The position numbers were made by a program, and so were the translations under genes. From assembly GCF_000422985.1 (NCBI RefSeq), contig NZ_AUHC01000010.1:62001-126000 (forward strand): a DNA stretch of 64,000 nt, written 5' to 3'. This stretch comes from Erythrobacter cryptus DSM 12079. Lineage in GTDB: Bacteria; Pseudomonadota; Alphaproteobacteria; Sphingomonadales; Sphingomonadaceae. The notes beneath the pieces were generated by a model, which had not been told where the DNA came from, did not search any database, and saw nothing but the letters and a program-made list of their open reading frames with translations. Each line of letters starts with the position of its first letter. Position 1 is the first letter of the stretch. Shown in pieces: positions 54,988 through 64,000 of this stretch.

Positions 54988-55338
54988 CTACGCCGCGTCC
55001 GGTGGCGCGCCGGGCAGCGGCGCGGCGCAGCTTGCCGCAAGCCAGGCCAGCGTGGCCGGATGGGCAGCCGCTGCCTCCCAGCCGATGATCGCGGGCGTAT
55101 CATAGGGGTGGAGTGCGCCCAAACGGTTGACGAGTTCGGTCAAGCATTCCTTGCGCGTCTTCAGCAATACCCCGGCCTCGCTGGAGCTGTCGCGCGCGCC
55201 CTGCCAGGTGAAGTGCGATTCGATCGTACCGATGATGTTGGCGCAGGCGATCAGCCCCTCGTCGAGCAGAAGCGCCACCGCCGCACGGGCGCTTTCGGCA
55301 TCGGGAAAGGGGCACCAGACCAGCGCCGCGCCGTTCAT
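54988..55338 (-). CDS. cutA: CutA1-type divalent-cation tolerance protein
   Basis: A 116-residue trimeric protein: VWCPFPDAESARA, LIACANIIGTIESHFTWQG (quoted here in part) and LKTRKECLTELVNRL are the family strands and helix, and LHPYDTPAII is the signature. Linked to copper tolerance in E. coli, though its direct role is disputed. The ATG overlaps the ctaA stop by four bases. Confidence 0.92.
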   Translation of the reverse strand: MNGAALVWCPFPDAESARAAVALLLDEGLIACANIIGTIESHFTWQGARDSSSEAGVLLKTRKECLTELVNRLGALHPYDTPAIIGWEAAAAHPATLAWLAASCAAPLPGAPPDAA

Positions 55339-56414
55339 TGTCGCTGTGCCCGCACAAGCGCATCGGCGTGGAGCGCCCACGCGGTGGTGGCCACCGTCAG
55401 CGCGCCGAACAGCTGGTGGGCCGCGGCGATCCACAGCGACACCTCGCTCATCACCGTGGCAATGCCGAGCAGCACCATGGTGCCAAAGGCGCTGTGCACC
55501 GCGATGCTGGCAAAGCGGTCATGCCGGCGCACCCGTCGTGCCAGCCACACCAGCGCCGCCACCGCCACCCACGCCCACCAGCGGTGCAGGAATTGCAGCA
55601 GGAAGGGATCGTTGGTGAGCGTCCACAGGGCGCCGCGCGACCAGTCGATCTCGGGCACGAGGCGCCCGTTCATCAGCGGCCAGTCATAGGCGGCGTGCCC
55701 GGCATTGAGCCCGGCGACAAAGGCCCCTAGCAGCAGCTGCACCATGAGCACCGCGGCGATCAGCAGCCCGGCAGGGGTGGGCAGCGCCGGGCGCGCGGCC
55801 GCATCGGCGGCAAGGCGTCTGAGATCGCGCGCCGTCCAGATGAGGCCGCCGAGCAGGAACAGCGCGGTCAGGAGATGCGCGGCCAGGCGAAAATGGCTGA
55901 CATCGGTAAGCTCGCTCGCGCCCACGCCCGAGGAGACCATGAACCAGCCGAGCGCCCCCTGCCCGCAGATCAGTGCAAACAGCGCCGCGAGCCGCCAGCC
56001 ATAGCCCGCCGGGATCGCCCGGCGCAGCGCGAACACCGCAAAGGGCACAAGGAAGGCCAGCCCGATCACCCGGCCAAGGATGCGGTGGAACCATTCCCAG
56101 AAGAAGATGAACTTGAAGGCGGCCAGATCCATCCCCGCCGGCCCGGCTTCATAGCGGAACTCGGCGGTCGCCTGATATTTGGCGAATTCGGCCTGCCAGG
56201 CCGCTTCGCTCAGCGGCGGGAGGATGCCGCTCACCACGTTCCACTCGGTGATCGAAAGCCCGCTTTCGGTGAGCCGGGTGATCCCGCCGACCAGCACGAT
56301 CAGCACCACCAGCCCCGCCACCAGCTCGAGCCAGCGCGCCAACGCCAGCGGCCGGGCGCGGGTGGAGGGCGGGGCGGCGATCGGGTGCGGGGCGGGGGCG
56401 GCGGTGCTGGCCAT
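55335..56414 (-). CDS. ctaA: Heme A synthase (COX15/CtaA)
   Basis: A 359-residue membrane enzyme that oxidises heme O to heme A for cytochrome oxidase. About eight helices; GGITRLTESGLSITEWNVVS near residue 45 is the signature and HRILGRVIG, HFRLAAHL, LHRWWAW and AHQLFGA hold the conserved heme histidines. The ATG at 56414 is the conserved start; the upstream frame is antisense to merC signals. Confidence 0.94.
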   Translation of the reverse strand: MASTAAPAPHPIAAPPSTRARPLALARWLELVAGLVVLIVLVGGITRLTESGLSITEWNVVSGILPPLSEAAWQAEFAKYQATAEFRYEAGPAGMDLAAFKFIFFWEWFHRILGRVIGLAFLVPFAVFALRRAIPAGYGWRLAALFALICGQGALGWFMVSSGVGASELTDVSHFRLAAHLLTALFLLGGLIWTARDLRRLAADAAARPALPTPAGLLIAAVLMVQLLLGAFVAGLNAGHAAYDWPLMNGRLVPEIDWSRGALWTLTNDPFLLQFLHRWWAWVAVAALVWLARRVRRHDRFASIAVHSAFGTMVLLGIATVMSEVSLWIAAAHQLFGALTVATTAWALHADALVRAQRQ

Positions 56415-56544
56415 GGCGGCTCTTTGTGCCGGGCGCGCCGCCAGCGCAAGCCCGTTTGGCGCAAGCACCCATGCGGGACGCGCACCCAATCGAGAAGCTG
56501 GGGCACGGGCGCGGCGCCAAGAAAGGCGCCATCGCCGCTTGCGC

Positions 56545-56558
56545 AATGTGACAACATT
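56545..56558. promoter_or_regulatory. Zur-like inverted repeat ahead of merC
   Basis: AATGTGACAACATT has perfect 5-base arms. ATGTGACAACAT matches 10 of 12 bases of ATGTTATAACAT, the core of alphaproteobacterial Zur sites as I recall it. It is 20 bases upstream of the chosen merC start, in an otherwise GC-rich gap. Zinc control is inference. Confidence 0.4.
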
Positions 56559-56577
56559 ACATATGTGCAAGGGCGAG

Positions 56578-56967
56578 ATGTGCCTTCCCGGATTTCCCTT
56601 CGCGACTCGCAGCGTCCTGCGCCGCCGCCTCGATCAGGTGGGGCTTGGCCTTGCCGGGCTGTGCGCGCTGCACTGCATCGCCACGCTGGTGCTGGTCTCG
56701 GCGCTGGGGCTGGGCGGGCATTTCCTGATGGACGAGCAGATCCACCGTATCGGCCTTGTCCTCGCGCTCGGGGTGGCCGCGCTGGCGCTGGGCTGGGGGC
56801 TGCGGCGCCACCGGCGGCGCCTGCCCTTCGTGGTCGCGCTGGCGGGCCTGGCGCTGATGGCCGGCGCGTTGATGGTGCCGCATGGCCCGCGCGAATTCGC
56901 GCTCACGCTCGCCGGGGTGGGGATCGTCGGCGCGGCGCATTGGCTCAACCTGCGCGCGGGCCGCTGA
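56578..56967 (+). CDS. MerC-domain membrane protein
   Basis: A 129-residue protein with four helices. The first helix carries [13 protein letters not shown], the Cys/His pattern of MerC mercury transporters. In sphingomonads such proteins are found apart from mer operons and may handle zinc or another metal (inference). The ATG at 56578 follows AAGGGCGAG; an ATG at 56563 is in frame. Confidence 0.8.
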   Translation: MCLPGFPFATRSVLRRRLDQVGLGLAGLCALHCIATLVLVSALGLGGHFLMDEQIHRIGLVLALGVAALALGWGLRRHRRRLPFVVALAGLALMAGALMVPHGPREFALTLAGVGIVGAAHWLNLRAGR

Positions 56968-57034
56968 GGGGCCACGCGCCGCCTCGTCAAAACGCGCGCT
57001 TGCAGGCCGGGCGCAAGGCCCTATGTCTCGCGCC

Positions 57035-58021
57035 ATGATCAAGTCCTTCACTCTCAACGGCGCGCCGCACCGCTCGGCCGCTGCCACGCTTGCCGAGCTG
57101 GTGCGCGAACTCGAACTTGCGCCGGAAAAGGTGGCGGTGGAACGCAACGGCGAAATCGTGCCGCGCTCGACCCTTGGGCATGCGCCGCTGGCCGAGGGCG
57201 ACAAGCTCGAGATCGTCCATTTCGTCGGCGGTGGGGATCATGCCGCCCCGGCCGAGGATTGCTGGAGCGTCGCGGGGCGCAGCTTCCGCAGCCGGCTGAT
57301 CGTGGGGACGGGCAAATACAAGAGCTTTGAACAGAACGCCGCCGCGGTCGAGGCAAGCGGGGCGGAAATCGTCACCGTGGCAGTGCGCCGGGTCAACATC
57401 TCCGATCCCAAGGCGCCGATGCTCACCGATTACATCGATCCCAGGAAGATCACCTATCTGCCCAACACCGCCGGGTGCTTCACCGCCGAGGAGGCGATTC
57501 GCACCCTGCGTCTCGCGCGCGAGGCGGGGGGATGGGATCTCGTCAAGCTCGAGGTGCTGGGCGAGGCGCGCACACTCTATCCCGATATGCGCGAAACCCT
57601 GCGCGCCACCGAGGTGCTGGCCAAGGAGGGCTTCCTACCGATGGTCTATTGCGTCGATGACCCCATCGCCGCGCGCCAGCTGGAGGAGGCCGGGGCGGTG
57701 GCGATCATGCCGCTGGGCGCCCCGATCGGCTCAGGCCTTGGCATCCAGAACCGCGTCACCATCCGCCTGATCGTCGAGGGCGCGAAGGTGCCGGTGCTGG
57801 TCGATGCCGGGGTGGGCACGGCCTCGGACGCGGCGGTGGCGATGGAACTGGGCTGCGACGGGGTGCTGATGAACACCGCCATCGCCGAGGCCAAGGATCC
57901 GGTGCGCATGGCCCGGGCGATGAAGCTCGCGGTGGAGGCCGGGCGCGAGGCCTATCTTGCCGGGCGCATGGGCCGGCGGATGTATGCCGATCCCAGCTCG
58001 CCGCTTGCGGGGCTTATTTGA
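57035..58021 (+). CDS. ThiS-ThiG fusion (sulfur carrier plus thiazole synthase)
   Basis: A 328-residue fusion. Residues 1-67 are Thi[16 protein letters not shown] opens a ubiquitin fold and EIVHFVGGG ends with the Gly-Gly that must be thiocarboxylated. Residues about 78-328 are Thi[47 protein letters not shown] (Schiff-base lysine) and [21 protein letters not shown] in part. Free ThiS needs an open C-terminus, so the fused GGGDHAA junction must be cut or worked around. No TPP riboswitch precedes it in the 67-base gap. ATG 57023 is an alternative start. Confidence 0.9.
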   Translation: MIKSFTLNGAPHRSAAATLAELVRELELAPEKVAVERNGEIVPRSTLGHAPLAEGDKLEIVHFVGGGDHAAPAEDCWSVAGRSFRSRLIVGTGKYKSFEQNAAAVEASGAEIVTVAVRRVNISDPKAPMLTDYIDPRKITYLPNTAGCFTAEEAIRTLRLAREAGGWDLVKLEVLGEARTLYPDMRETLRATEVLAKEGFLPMVYCVDDPIAARQLEEAGAVAIMPLGAPIGSGLGIQNRVTIRLIVEGAKVPVLVDAGVGTASDAAVAMELGCDGVLMNTAIAEAKDPVRMARAMKLAVEAGREAYLAGRMGRRMYADPSSPLAGLI

Positions 58022-58093
58022 CCTAGCCGCAAGCGCCGGCGCGCGCATGCCGCCCGCCAGCCTATCGTCTCGACGCCAGCGGCGATTTTCATA

Positions 58094-58108
58094 CCTAACC
58101 CTAAATTA
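58094..58108. promoter_or_regulatory. CtrA-like box
   Basis: CTAA-N7-TTAA (CTAACCCTAAATTAA) matches TTAA-N7-TTAA, the CtrA consensus, at 7 of 8 bases. It lies 43 bases upstream of the unknown gene at 58151, in the -35 area, within the most AT-rich stretch for kilobases. Confidence 0.5.
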
Positions 58109-58150
58109 ACCATCTTGGGCGACGTTCTTCCGGCACGAAGGAGACGCGCC

Positions 58151-58663
58151 ATGATGCTGCCGATTGCCGAGATGCGCGAATTTGCCGGCTTTGCCCCGGC
58201 CGAACAGCGCTACATCAAGCGCAGCCTCGATATCGGCCTGGCCCGCACCGATGCCTTCCGCCGCTGGGGCCGCAGCGAGGCCGAGAACATCGCCATCCGC
58301 CGCCAATATGTCGCCTATCAGGATCTGAAGACGCTGCGCGGCCTGATCCCGCAGGACAGCAGCGGCCAGGAGGTCGAGCGCTTCCTCGGCAAGCTCGTTC
58401 GCCTTGCCGCCTTCGATCTCGAGCAGGGGCGCCTTGCCAGCTTCTCGGCCTTCCGCTTCCTCTATGAACGCCTGCTCGGCGCCAGGGTGCGCCCTTTCCT
58501 GCCGGCGGCCTTCTGCGCCGCCAGCGCGCTGCCGCTGATCCCCCCGGCGCGGCGCAAGCTGTTGCTGCAATCGCTCTCCGAGGCGGCGGCCACCGCCCCC
58601 GGCTGGTCCGAGCGCGAGCCGGTGTTCTTCCCCGAATATGTGGACGACTTCGAGGCTGCCTAG
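58151..58663 (+). CDS. Unknown helical protein, possibly CtrA-regulated
   Basis: About 170 residues, soluble, mostly alpha-helical and Arg/Leu-rich (AEQRYIKRSLDIGLARTDAF; LRGLIPQDSSGQEVERFLG). No family recognised. AAGGAG lies eight bases before the ATG. A CtrA-like box 43 bases upstream suggests cell-cycle control (inference). A second ATG follows directly. It is 129 bases after thiSG. Confidence 0.6.
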   Translation: MMLPIAEMREFAGFAPAEQRYIKRSLDIGLARTDAFRRWGRSEAENIAIRRQYVAYQDLKTLRGLIPQDSSGQEVERFLGKLVRLAAFDLEQGRLASFSAFRFLYERLLGARVRPFLPAAFCAASALPLIPPARRKLLLQSLSEAAATAPGWSEREPVFFPEYVDDFEAA

Positions 58664-58680
58664 CTGCTAGGATCGGGCGC

Positions 58681-58914
58681 ATGGCTGTGCCCTATCACCC
58701 TCCGGTCAAGCGCTCGCTCACCATCGCGGGCCATGCCACCTCGATCAGCCTCGAGCCGCTGTTCTGGGAGATGCTGCGCGCCGCCGCGGCGCGCGAGGGG
58801 CTGGCCGTGGCCGCGCTGGTTGCCCGCATCGATGCCGAGCGGATCAAGGCCCCCACCCCGCCGGGCCTTGCCAGCGCCATCAGGGTATGGCTGGTCGCCA
58901 ATCGCCCGGCCTAG
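58681..58914 (+). CDS. Ribbon-helix-helix domain protein (RHH_4 type)
   Basis: A 77-residue protein with the RHH_4 pattern: KRSLTIAGHATSISLEPLFW, then LREGLAV-like AREGLAVAALVARIDAER and LASAIRVWLVA. Ribbon-helix-helix proteins bind DNA as dimers; this type is small and common in alphaproteobacteria with unknown targets. It starts 17 bases after the helical unknown. Confidence 0.82.
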   Translation: MAVPYHPPVKRSLTIAGHATSISLEPLFWEMLRAAAAREGLAVAALVARIDAERIKAPTPPGLASAIRVWLVANRPA

Positions 58915-58927
58915 TCAACCAACCGGC

Positions 58928-58939
<12 letters not shown>
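58906..58939. repeat. 17-bp tandem duplication across two convergent stops
   Basis: Two copies with a 17-base period, both containing CCGGCCTAGTCA, at 58906-58922 and 58923-58939 with two mismatches. The first copy holds the TAG stop of the RHH gene and the second the TAG stop of murA. Confidence 0.8.
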
Positions 58940-60208
<1,269 letters not shown>

Positions 60209-60345
60209 CCGCCCGCCTTAGCGAAAAGTGCCTCTGGCGCAACATCGCCGCATGTGCGCGCAACAATGGTTGACCACCTCGCTGCAGCGCGGCACGAGAG
60301 CCGGGCGCGGCCTCACCGCCGAGACAGTGTCACAACGGGGTTCCC

Positions 60346-61239
60346 ATGTCCGCCACGCCGAGCCGTCCCAAACCGATCAGGAAAGCGGTCTTTCCCGTTG
60401 CCGGCCTTGGCACCCGGTTCCTGCCCGCCACCAAGGTGGTGCCCAAGGAACTGCTGCCGGTGGTCGATCGCCCGCTCATCCAATATGCCGTGGACGAGGC
60501 GCGCGAGGCGGGGATCGAGCAGATGATCTTCGTCACCGGGCGCGGCAAGACCGGGATCGTCGAGCATTTCGACATCGCCTTTGAACTCGAAAAGACCATG
60601 GCCGAGCGCGGCCGCGATACCTCGGTGCTCGATTGCACCCGCGCCGTGCCGGGCGATGTCATCGCGGTGCGCCAGCAGGTGCCGCTCGGCCTTGGCCATG
60701 CGATCTGGTGCGCCCGCGCGATCGTGGGGGACGAGCCCTTTGCCATCTTCCTGCCCGATGAGCTGATGGTGGCGCGCGCCGGCGGCAGCGGCTGCATGAA
60801 GCAGATGGTCGAGGCCTATGAAGAGGTCGGCGGCAATCTCGTGAGCGTGCTCGAGGTGCCGATCGAACAGGTCTCGAGCTATGGGGTGATCGCTCCGGGC
60901 GAGAGCCGCGGCAAGCTGACCGAGGTGCGCGGCCTCGTGGAAAAGCCCCCGGTGAGCGCGGCGCCCTCGAACAAGATCGTCTCGGGCCGCTATATCCTCC
61001 AGCCCGAGGTGATGGGCCTGCTCGCAGCGCAGGAACGCGGTGCCGGCGGGGAAATCCAGCTCACCGATGCCATGGCCAAGCTGATCGGCTCCCAGCCCTT
61101 CCACGCCCTCACCTTCGATGGCGCGCGCTATGATTGCGGCAGCAAGGTCGGCTTTGTCGAGGCGACACTGGCGATCGCCCTGTCGCGCCCCGACATGGGC
61201 GAGGCGGTGCGGGCCATGGCGCAGCGGCTGCTCGGCTAG
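60346..61239 (+). CDS. galU: UTP-glucose-1-phosphate uridylyltransferase
   Basis: A 297-residue enzyme making UDP-glucose for envelope polysaccharides. VAGLGTRFLPATKVVPKELL (in part: GLGTRFLPATK) binds the nucleotide and metal, and VEKPPVSAAPSN and GRYILQPEV are further motifs. Divergent from murA across a 137-base gap; its stop shares CTAG with the P450 gene. Confidence 0.96.
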   Translation: MSATPSRPKPIRKAVFPVAGLGTRFLPATKVVPKELLPVVDRPLIQYAVDEAREAGIEQMIFVTGRGKTGIVEHFDIAFELEKTMAERGRDTSVLDCTRAVPGDVIAVRQQVPLGLGHAIWCARAIVGDEPFAIFLPDELMVARAGGSGCMKQMVEAYEEVGGNLVSVLEVPIEQVSSYGVIAPGESRGKLTEVRGLVEKPPVSAAPSNKIVSGRYILQPEVMGLLAAQERGAGGEIQLTDAMAKLIGSQPFHALTFDGARYDCGSKVGFVEATLAIALSRPDMGEAVRAMAQRLLG

Positions 61240-62528
61240 GCCGGCGTCACTCTGATCGGCAGGGTCTTCAATCCGCCGACAAAGGTGCTGCTCGCGCGCT
61301 TGGCCTCGCCCGCCGGTTCCACCGCGGCGATGCGATCGAGGATCGCCTCGAACAGGATCCTCATCTCCAGCCGGGCCAGGTGGAGGCCGAGGCACTGGTG
61401 CGCCCCGGCGCCGAAGGCGAGGTGGCGGTTGGGCGAACGGGCGGCATCAAACCGGCGCGGATCGGCAAATTGTGCCGGATCGTGGTTGGCCGCGACATAG
61501 TTCAGCATCAGCCAGTCGCCCGCCTTGATCGCCTGCCCGCCGATCTCGCAATCCTCAGCGGCGGTGCGCATGAAGTGCTGCACCGGGGTGGTCCAGCGGA
61601 TCGCTTCCTCGACAATGCCGGGCAGCAGGCTGCGATCGGCGCGCACGCGGGCATATTGTTCGGGATCATTCGCCAAGGCCTGCATCGCCCCAGCGGTGCT
61701 GGCCGAGGTGGTGTCATGCCCGGCGGTGGCGACGATGATGTAATAGCCCGCCATGTCGCGCGGCGGCAGCGGCTGGCCATCGACCATGGCATTGGCGATC
61801 ACGCTCGCCACGTCATTGGTGGGGTGCTTGCGCCGATCCTCGGCAATCGCGGCGAAATAGTCCTCGAAGCTGCGCACCGCCCCGGCAACGATCTGCACCA
61901 CCTGATCGGGGGTCATGTTCTCCATGCCGGTGCCCGAAAGGTCCTTGTCCTGCCCGCCGAACAATTGCTGGGTGAGCATCAGCATGCGCGGCTCATCCTC
62001 CGGCGGCACGCCGAGGATCTGCATCACCACCCGCAAGGGATAGGGGCCGGAGACCTCCTTGACGAAATCGACCTCGCCGCCCTTCTCGAGCATCTGTTCG
62101 ACCATGCGCGCGGCCAGCGCCTTCAGCTCCGCCTCGAGCCGGGCAAGGCTGCGCGGCATGAACCATTCCTGCGTGAGCTTGCGATATTTGGGGTGGATCG
62201 GCGCATCGAACACCACCAGCGAATCGACCAGCATGTTCGATCCCGTGGCCGCGCGCGAGAAGGCGATCGCCTCGTTGAAGCTGAACACCACGGGGCGCGG
62301 ATTGTTGAGGAAGCCGGCATTGTCCTTGGAGATGCGCATCACATCGTCGTAGCGGGTGACGAGCCAGAAGGGATCGAACAGGCCTTCCGTCTCCGGCGCC
62401 ACCAGCGCCACCGGGGTTTGGGCGCGGATCTCATCGAAGGTGTCGAGCAGCCCGTGCCATTCGGCATAGGCATGGGGGTCGATCACCTGGCGGGCGATCG
62501 GCCCGGGCAGCACCGCCGGCCCGCTCAC
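61236..62528 (-). CDS. Cytochrome P450
   Basis: A 430-residue soluble bacterial P450. AGHDTTSAS is the I-helix oxygen-activation motif, and the heme cysteine is near residue 379 in FGAGAHQCLG. The ExxR pair lies near 285. Substrate unknown. Its ATG overlaps the stop of the acyl-CoA synthetase gene, so the two act together, perhaps on a terpenoid, steroid or fatty acid (inference). Confidence 0.94.
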   Translation of the reverse strand: MSGPAVLPGPIARQVIDPHAYAEWHGLLDTFDEIRAQTPVALVAPETEGLFDPFWLVTRYDDVMRISKDNAGFLNNPRPVVFSFNEAIAFSRAATGSNMLVDSLVVFDAPIHPKYRKLTQEWFMPRSLARLEAELKALAARMVEQMLEKGGEVDFVKEVSGPYPLRVVMQILGVPPEDEPRMLMLTQQLFGGQDKDLSGTGMENMTPDQVVQIVAGAVRSFEDYFAAIAEDRRKHPTNDVASVIANAMVDGQPLPPRDMAGYYIIVATAGHDTTSASTAGAMQALANDPEQYARVRADRSLLPGIVEEAIRWTTPVQHFMRTAAEDCEIGGQAIKAGDWLMLNYVAANHDPAQFADPRRFDAARSPNRHLAFGAGAHQCLGLHLARLEMRILFEAILDRIAAVEPAGEAKRASSTFVGGLKTLPIRVTPA

Positions 62529-64000
62529 GCCGCCGCCCCGGCTTCGGCCTCGGCGCGCGCCTTGGCGGCATATTCATCGCGCAGCTCGCGCTTGTAGAGC
62601 TTGCCATTGGCCTCGCGCGGCAGGCTGGCGCGGAAATCGAACAGCTTGGGCATCTTGATCCTGGCAAGCTGCGGGGCGAGGAATTCGCGCAGCTCGGCCT
62701 CGAGCGCGGGGCCGGCATCGGCCATGTTGCGCGGTTGCACCACCGCCACCACCTTCTCGCCCAGATCGGGGCAGGGCGCGCCGATCACCGCGGCATCCAT
62801 CACCTTGGGATGGGTGATGAGCAGGTTCTCGATTTCCTGCGGATAGATGTTGACGCCCCCGCTGATGATCATGTGGCTCTTGCGGTCGGTGAGGAACAGG
62901 AAGCCATCCTCATCCACATGGCCGATGTCGCCCAGCGTCATCCAGCCCTTGGGGTGCATTGCCTCGGCGGTCTTCTGCGGGTCGTTGTGATAGGTCGGCA
63001 ATTGATCGTTCTCGAAGAAGATGAGCCCGTCCTCGCCCGGCGGCAATTCCTCGCCATCAGGGCCGCACACGTGCAGCTTGCCGTGCACCGCCACGCCCAC
63101 CGTGCCGGGCTTCTTCAGCCATTGTTCGGACTTGACCAGCGTCATCCCGATCATTTCCGAGCCGGCGTAATATTCGTTCACGATCGGCCCCCACCATTCG
63201 ATCATCGCCTGCTTGATCGGCACCGGACAGGGGGCAGCGGCGTGGATCGCGCGCTGGTGGCTGGAGAGGTCATATTTCGCCCGCACCTCCGGCTCGAGCC
63301 GCAGCAGGCGCACGAAGTGGGTCGGCACCCACTGGCTGTCGGTCACCTTGTAGCGCTCGATTGCTTTGAGCGCTTCTTCGGGATCGAACTTCTCCATCAT
63401 CACCACCGTGCCGCCGAGGCGGTGAACCACCGAGCACCAGCCGATCGGTGCGGCGTGATAGAGCGGGGCGGGGGAGAGATAGACCATCGAGCCATCGGCC
63501 GGCATGCCCATGCCGAGCGTCGCCAGGCCGAGCAGCGGCACCGGCGCCTGGGGATCGGGATCGGCCGGCGGGGCCGGGCGGATGCCCTTGGGCCGGCCGG
63601 TGGTGCCCGAGGAATAGAGCATGAGCAGGCCCGCGCTCTGATCGGGGATCGGGGTCGTCGGCTGCGCGCCCAGCGCGGCGGCGAAATCTTCATCGCCCCC
63701 CGCATCCATCACCAGCACATCAAGCCCCGGGCATTCGGCGCGGATGCCCTCGAGCACCCCGGCAAAGGCGGTGCTGGTGATCAGCAGCTTCGCCTCGGAA
63801 TCGCGGATGATATAGGCCGCCTCGGGCGCGGTGAGGCGCGAGGAGATCGGCACCATCATCGTGCCGGCGCGCTGCGAACCCCAGATCAGGGTGAAATATT
63901 CGATGCGGTTTTCGAGCAGCACCGCAAAGGCATCGCCCGGCCCGATCCCGCGGGCGCGCAGCAGATGGGCAAAGCGGTTCGATTCGGCGTCCATCTCGCC
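62525..64000 (-). CDS. Acyl-CoA synthetase / AMP-dependent ligase (5' end cut off)
   Basis: At least 491 residues; the frame runs off the right edge. LYSSGTTGRPKGI is the P-loop, LGDIGHVDEDGFLFLTDRKS the AMP-binding core (in part) and ANGKLYKRELR holds the catalytic lysine near the C-terminus. It would activate a carboxylic acid as its CoA ester. It precedes the P450 with a four-base overlap. Confidence 0.93.
   Translation of the reverse strand, partial: GEMDAESNRFAHLLRARGIGPGDAFAVLLENRIEYFTLIWGSQRAGTMMVPISSRLTAPEAAYIIRDSEAKLLITSTAFAGVLEGIRAECPGLDVLVMDAGGDEDFAAALGAQPTTPIPDQSAGLLMLYSSGTTGRPKGIRPAPPADPDPQAPVPLLGLATLGMGMPADGSMVYLSPAPLYHAAPIGWCSVVHRLGGTVVMMEKFDPEEALKAIERYKVTDSQWVPTHFVRLLRLEPEVRAKYDLSSHQRAIHAAAPCPVPIKQAMIEWWGPIVNEYYAGSEMIGMTLVKSEQWLKKPGTVGVAVHGKLHVCGPDGEELPPGEDGLIFFENDQLPTYHNDPQKTAEAMHPKGWMTLGDIGHVDEDGFLFLTDRKSHMIISGGVNIYPQEIENLLITHPKVMDAAVIGAPCPDLGEKVVAVVQPRNMADAGPALEAELREFLAPQLARIKMPKLFDFRASLPREANGKLYKRELRDEYAAKARAEAEAGAAA

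Noticed and set aside
56968-57034. TPP riboswitch ahead of the thiS-thiG fusion
   Set aside because: The gap is only 67 bases and lacks the CTGAGA-type thi-box core.

Overview
The window is a gene-dense, very GC-rich (well over 60 percent by eye), purely chromosomal stretch from an alphaproteobacterium, most likely a member of the Sphingomonadales. The evidence is the Caulobacter/Rickettsia-type origin order (hemE, origin, DUF299 kinase, maf, aroE, coaE, dnaQ), an mnmE-mnmG-rsmG-parA-parB block, a PopZ homologue, a metal-type HemB lacking the zinc cysteines, and small families typical of sphingomonads (UrcA, DUF6489, DUF1491, head GIN lipoprotein). I see no rRNA, tRNA, insertion sequence, prophage or CRISPR array.

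Layout. 1-9.5 kb: end of a DNA-repair exonuclease and its ATP-dependent ligase, a SulP transporter, a gamma carbonic anhydrase, a spermidine-synthase-like membrane protein, hemB and an M23 peptidase. 9.7-14 kb: the SUV3-like helicase / S4 protein / ferredoxin / CarD group. 14-22 kb: lipoproteins, threonylcarbamoyl-AMP synthase, acyl-CoA dehydrogenase, an AAA-type ATPase, a sorbosone-dehydrogenase-like enzyme, free-methionine sulfoxide reductase and a glycine-zipper protein. 22-33 kb: parB, parA, rsmG, mnmG, mnmE, a dienelactone hydrolase, a BLUF photoreceptor, rho, hemJ and hemE, with seven parS sites between 23.9 and 28.8 kb and a probable oriC at 32,677-33,008. 33-39.6 kb: the rightward arm (ppsR, maf, aroE, coaE, dnaQ, hpf, ptsN, a thioesterase, DUF1491, cell-wall hydrolase). 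39.6-47 kb: xth, an A-type Fe-S carrier, a CBS protein, a 2Fe-2S ferredoxin, an S9 peptidase, popZ, tolC and pcm. 47-53 kb: fumC, a LytS/LytTR two-component pair, urcA, small membrane proteins and a phosphoesterase. 53-64 kb: rpsI-rplM, cutA-ctaA, merC, a thiS-thiG fusion, a possibly CtrA-controlled unknown gene, murA, galU, a P450 and a truncated acyl-CoA synthetase.

How it fits together. Genes on either side of the proposed origin are transcribed away from it (rho/hem/mnm/par leftward; ppsR to ptsN rightward), so replication and transcription run the same way. ParA, ParB, a dense parS cluster 4-9 kb from the origin, and the polar anchor PopZ 12 kb on the other side make this the chromosome-segregation hub of the cell. 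Six of the seven parS sites sit inside protein-coding genes, and one of them carries a base change that avoids a stop codon in mnmE. Operons are tightly packed with many ATGA/GTGA start-stop overlaps, and five convergent gene pairs share one CTAG as both stop codons. Heme supply genes (hemB, hemE, hemJ, ctaA) recur through the window. The most interesting regulatory signals are a long palindrome over the pcm-tolC promoter, an 18-bp palindrome ahead of the LytS/LytTR pair, a CtrA-like box at 58.1 kb and a Zur-like box ahead of merC.
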